Origin: Antedon mediterranea
Lineage: Eukaryota > Echinodermata > Crinoidea > Comatulida > Antedonidae
Assembly (NCBI RefSeq): GCF_964355755.1
Contig: NC_092678.1
Span: 2,443,922-2,503,921, forward strand
DNA length: 60,000 nucleotides
Reading direction: 5' to 3'
Shown here: piece by piece, positions 58,865-60,000 of the stretch
Layout of the letters: the number at the start of each line of letters is the position of its first letter
Position numbering within the stretch: position 1 is the first letter of the stretch
Notes under the pieces: model-generated
What the model was told of the DNA's origin: nothing
Databases searched by the model: none
The model's input: only the letters and a program-made list of their open reading frames with translations
Program-made: the position numbers and the translations under genes

Positions 58865-60000
58865 AAAGTTAGTACTTAAGTAAGTAAGTAGGAATAACTC
58901 CCGGGAATGATTCGTCAATCTTGGGTTTTGCCATTTAGAGGAAGGGGTGTTGGAAGATGTTTATGGAACTGGGAGCATATTGCACTATGTATTGTGTTTA
59001 TGATTTTACATTGATGGTTGTGATAAGCATACAATAGATTTACCATCCTTACAGTGAAGGTGTAGTAGGTCTATTTGTGTCAAGAAGGAAGGAAACACAG
59101 ACTTCCTTATACCATATATGGTTTATGGCTATACTTTTTCTGTGGAAGGTTTGTCTAGTGTGCTTTAGCCTAAAAATCTTAAGTTTGTTTAATTTAATTT
59201 TGCTTACGTAAGTTTTAAAAATAACCTAAGCAAATAATTTGACTTGTTTTTTAAAATGACTAGAACCTCTAGGTAAAAGAATTTAATTAATTTTTTTTAC
59301 ATAATTTATTTATGGATATTTCTGGATGGAGTAGGAGGACAGGAACGACATTTATGCTTGAAGCCCCGCCCACCTTCACCAATCGCCATGACATTTATGC
59401 ACAAACAACTTCATAACTTTAATTATATTTGATAGAAATATATCAACTTTCACTTGCAGCAGTTTTAATTGTAATATATTTAATCCATCTTCTCTTAAAC
59501 TTAAATCGATTTATTATAGATTTTTTGTAAGATTCAGAGGTGAAGTGCAAAATGACTTTTTGTATTGCGAGATGTAAATCATTAGCACTAATTAGGTGAA
59601 GTCGTCAACAAATTTGTCAAGTCGATAAAATAAGGGGTTACATTTATCTCTGTTGACAGTAGTGGAGTAGTCTTGAGAGGCTATCGCAGGAATTGGACAT
59701 GTTGAAGCCTTTGATTTACTGCACCATGTTAAGAGTGTCTGTCAATGTTGGAAATGTACCAATTTGTATTCAGGAATTAAGTAGCTAGACGACTTCAGTA
59801 CTATTGACTTATAGTAGTAAAAGACTCATGGGTGGAACAAAAATATCTCCTTGTAAATGTAAGGCTGACAACATTTGCTGTATATGTGGAGTTATACAGT
59901 AGATCTTCATACAAAAATATAAGAACATAAATTTAGTACTTAGGAAAGAAGGCAAGTGTCATTTGTATCAAAATTGCGGTTTGCAAGCCTTAAGAATTAA

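Overview
This window is AT-rich animal genomic DNA with spliced genes, long introns, LINE tails, tRNA-derived SINEs, short palindromic inverted-repeat elements (MITEs) and many minisatellites. The gene families (a plexin with sema, PSI, IPT and split GAP domains, an Ig-domain receptor, a CaMK1-type kinase) show a metazoan. The many TAGGCCTA-type palindromes and the repeat style suggest a marine invertebrate deuterostome, perhaps an echinoderm. That assignment is an inference, not a proof.

Layout. 1-15.7 kb: repeat-rich DNA with minisatellites, two palindromic MITE families and a locally triplicated block. It also holds scattered short candidate exons on both strands, including two first-exon/promoter candidates on the minus strand at 2711-2827 and 12282-12338. 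None of these can be joined confidently into a named gene. 15.7-40.2 kb: one complete plexin gene on the minus strand. I reconstructed it exon by exon: 36 coding exons with GT/AG borders and compatible phases, about 1,820 residues, running from a signal peptide to a stop codon. One exon (25380-25477) carries a one-base frame break. 41.5-43.1 kb: an intronless 525-residue three-Ig transmembrane receptor, also minus strand, lying 5' of the plexin; its tail has four evenly spaced YxxL/I motifs. 44.5-60 kb: the first three coding exons of a CaMK1-type protein kinase on the plus strand, with a 9.9-kb first intron. The rest of the kinase lies beyond the window.

The plexin (semaphorin receptor and Rap-GAP), the Ig receptor and the CaM kinase are all signalling genes. 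Nothing in the sequence shows that they form one functional unit. The most notable observations are the isolated plexin frameshift, which coincides with a perfect acceptor-like TTTTCAG and a 28-nt GT..AG segment; the furin-type RRKR site in the plexin ectodomain; the intronless tyrosine-motif Ig receptor; a 13-copy palindromic MITE family with one copy nested in a SINE; and several repeats that end within 10-25 bp of plexin splice donors.
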